Shown piece by piece: positions 63,230 through 64,000 of a DNA stretch of 64,000 bases; the stretch's first letter is position 1, and each line of letters begins with the position of its first letter. A program made the translations under genes and the position numbers. The notes beneath the pieces were generated by a model. It searched no databases. It was not told the origin of the DNA and worked only from the letters and a program-made list of their open reading frames with translations. This stretch comes from Vitellaria paradoxa (Eukaryota > Streptophyta > Magnoliopsida > Ericales > Sapotaceae), in NCBI GenBank assembly GCA_019916065.1, contig CM034236.1, positions 14,213,167-14,277,166 on the forward strand, read 5' to 3'.

Positions 63230-64000
63230 ATCTCTCCCTTGACAATTGCGTGACAAAAACCAAAACAAAATATAAATAAAAAATTATAGACCTATGCTCA
63301 AATCAGAACATTTGATTCCCCCTCAACACATGACTCAAACAATATCTGTAATCTCCCCCTTAACCATTGATGTGCTTTCAAATCCCTGAAACAGATTAAT
63401 TTCTAAAAAAAATTTCAAACTCATTAGTACCAAAAACCTGCACCACAAATGTTAGAGAATAGGAATTAAAGAAAAAGAATTAAAACAGACTTTTAAAGAA
63501 ATTCCAAAATTTCCATTGAAAATAATTAAGACAAATAAATATATTTCCCCCTTTTTTGTCATGCAATGTATACCCCATTAAAAACAGCAACAACAAGCAC
63601 AAATCAAGCCAAAGTCAAATAAAATCAAACCAAAAAAAATTAAAATAAATAAATAAATAAATAGAAATCAAACTGAAGCAAAGCCACATAGATGATCATT
63701 TGATCCTTTTCGTTTCCTGCCACAAAAATTTAACACATCTTCAAGGGAGGGTCCAATCAAATCATCTCAAAGCAACATGAACTTAGAATGGAGAAACTCC
63801 ACAGAATTGATCACGTGAATGTGATTCTATCGTTTCACTAGAGCAATAAGCAACATGAACTTAGAATGGAGAAACTCCACAGAATTGATCACTTGAATTT
63901 GATTCTATTCGTTTCACTAGAGCAATAAAGTCACGCATGAACCAAGCCACCACAGATAATCACAGTTATTCAATTTTAATCGAACCATAACTCCAACAGA
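63230..64000 (-). mobile_element. Internal 3' region of the copia element, cut by window edge
   Basis: On the minus strand this precedes the LTR and its polypurine tract. It is A-rich with repeated 'ctccccct'-like phrases (extra polypurine stretches on the minus strand) and no recognisable pol domain in the part visible. A two-copy tandem duplication of 78 bp (GCAACATGAACTTAGAATGG at 63772 and 63850) lies near the edge. The element continues beyond the window. Confidence 0.5.

Overview
The window is nuclear DNA of a flowering plant. It is AT-rich, its genes have GT-AG introns, and it carries plant retrotransposons (Tekay/Del-type Ty3, Tork-type copia, RTE and L1 LINEs) plus many Tourist-like and hAT-like elements. 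The species cannot be read from the sequence; the woody-dicot feel of the repeats is only an impression. Four protein-coding genes are complete, and I rebuilt three of them from spliced exons.

Layout. (1) 508-10164, plus strand: a ten-exon gene for the B-type ARPC2 subunit of the Arp2/3 actin-nucleating complex (369 aa). Its introns hold several small repeats and a solo-LTR-like insertion. (2) 10165-20435: intergenic DNA with a minisatellite, MITE-like elements and a decayed L1 3' end. (3) 20436-21302, minus strand: a single-exon DUF716/TMEM45-like membrane protein. (4) 23413-32447: one full-length, heavily mutated Ty3 element with both LTRs, PBS, PPT and a dead gag-pol. (5) 34829-35429: a copia LTR without visible internal DNA. 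(6) 36252-38912, plus strand: PGR5, a chloroplast protein of cyclic electron flow, in two exons. Its single intron holds three tandem copies of a repeat of about 530 bp. (7) 42230-43215: a broken RTE-type LINE. (8) 44064-58166, minus strand: cytosolic ribosomal protein uL14 (RPL23, 140 aa, four exons). Its second intron is 12,647 bp. (9) 58167-64000: intergenic DNA with LTR fragments, ending inside a copia element cut by the window edge.

The most unusual region is the large RPL23 intron. It contains, nested or side by side, several MITEs and two hAT ends facing away from each other. Inserted in the left hAT end is an element of about 2.5 kb, flanked by a 10-bp duplication and filled by a tandem array of 146-bp units rich in GGTAC palindromes. 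Between the hAT arms is a copia element whose 3' end and LTR occur twice, in opposite orientations. The intron must still be removed for RPL23 to be made from this copy.

The four genes do not form a pathway. They are unrelated housekeeping or photosynthesis genes in a repeat-rich neighbourhood. All product names come from recognising protein families by eye; no database search was run.
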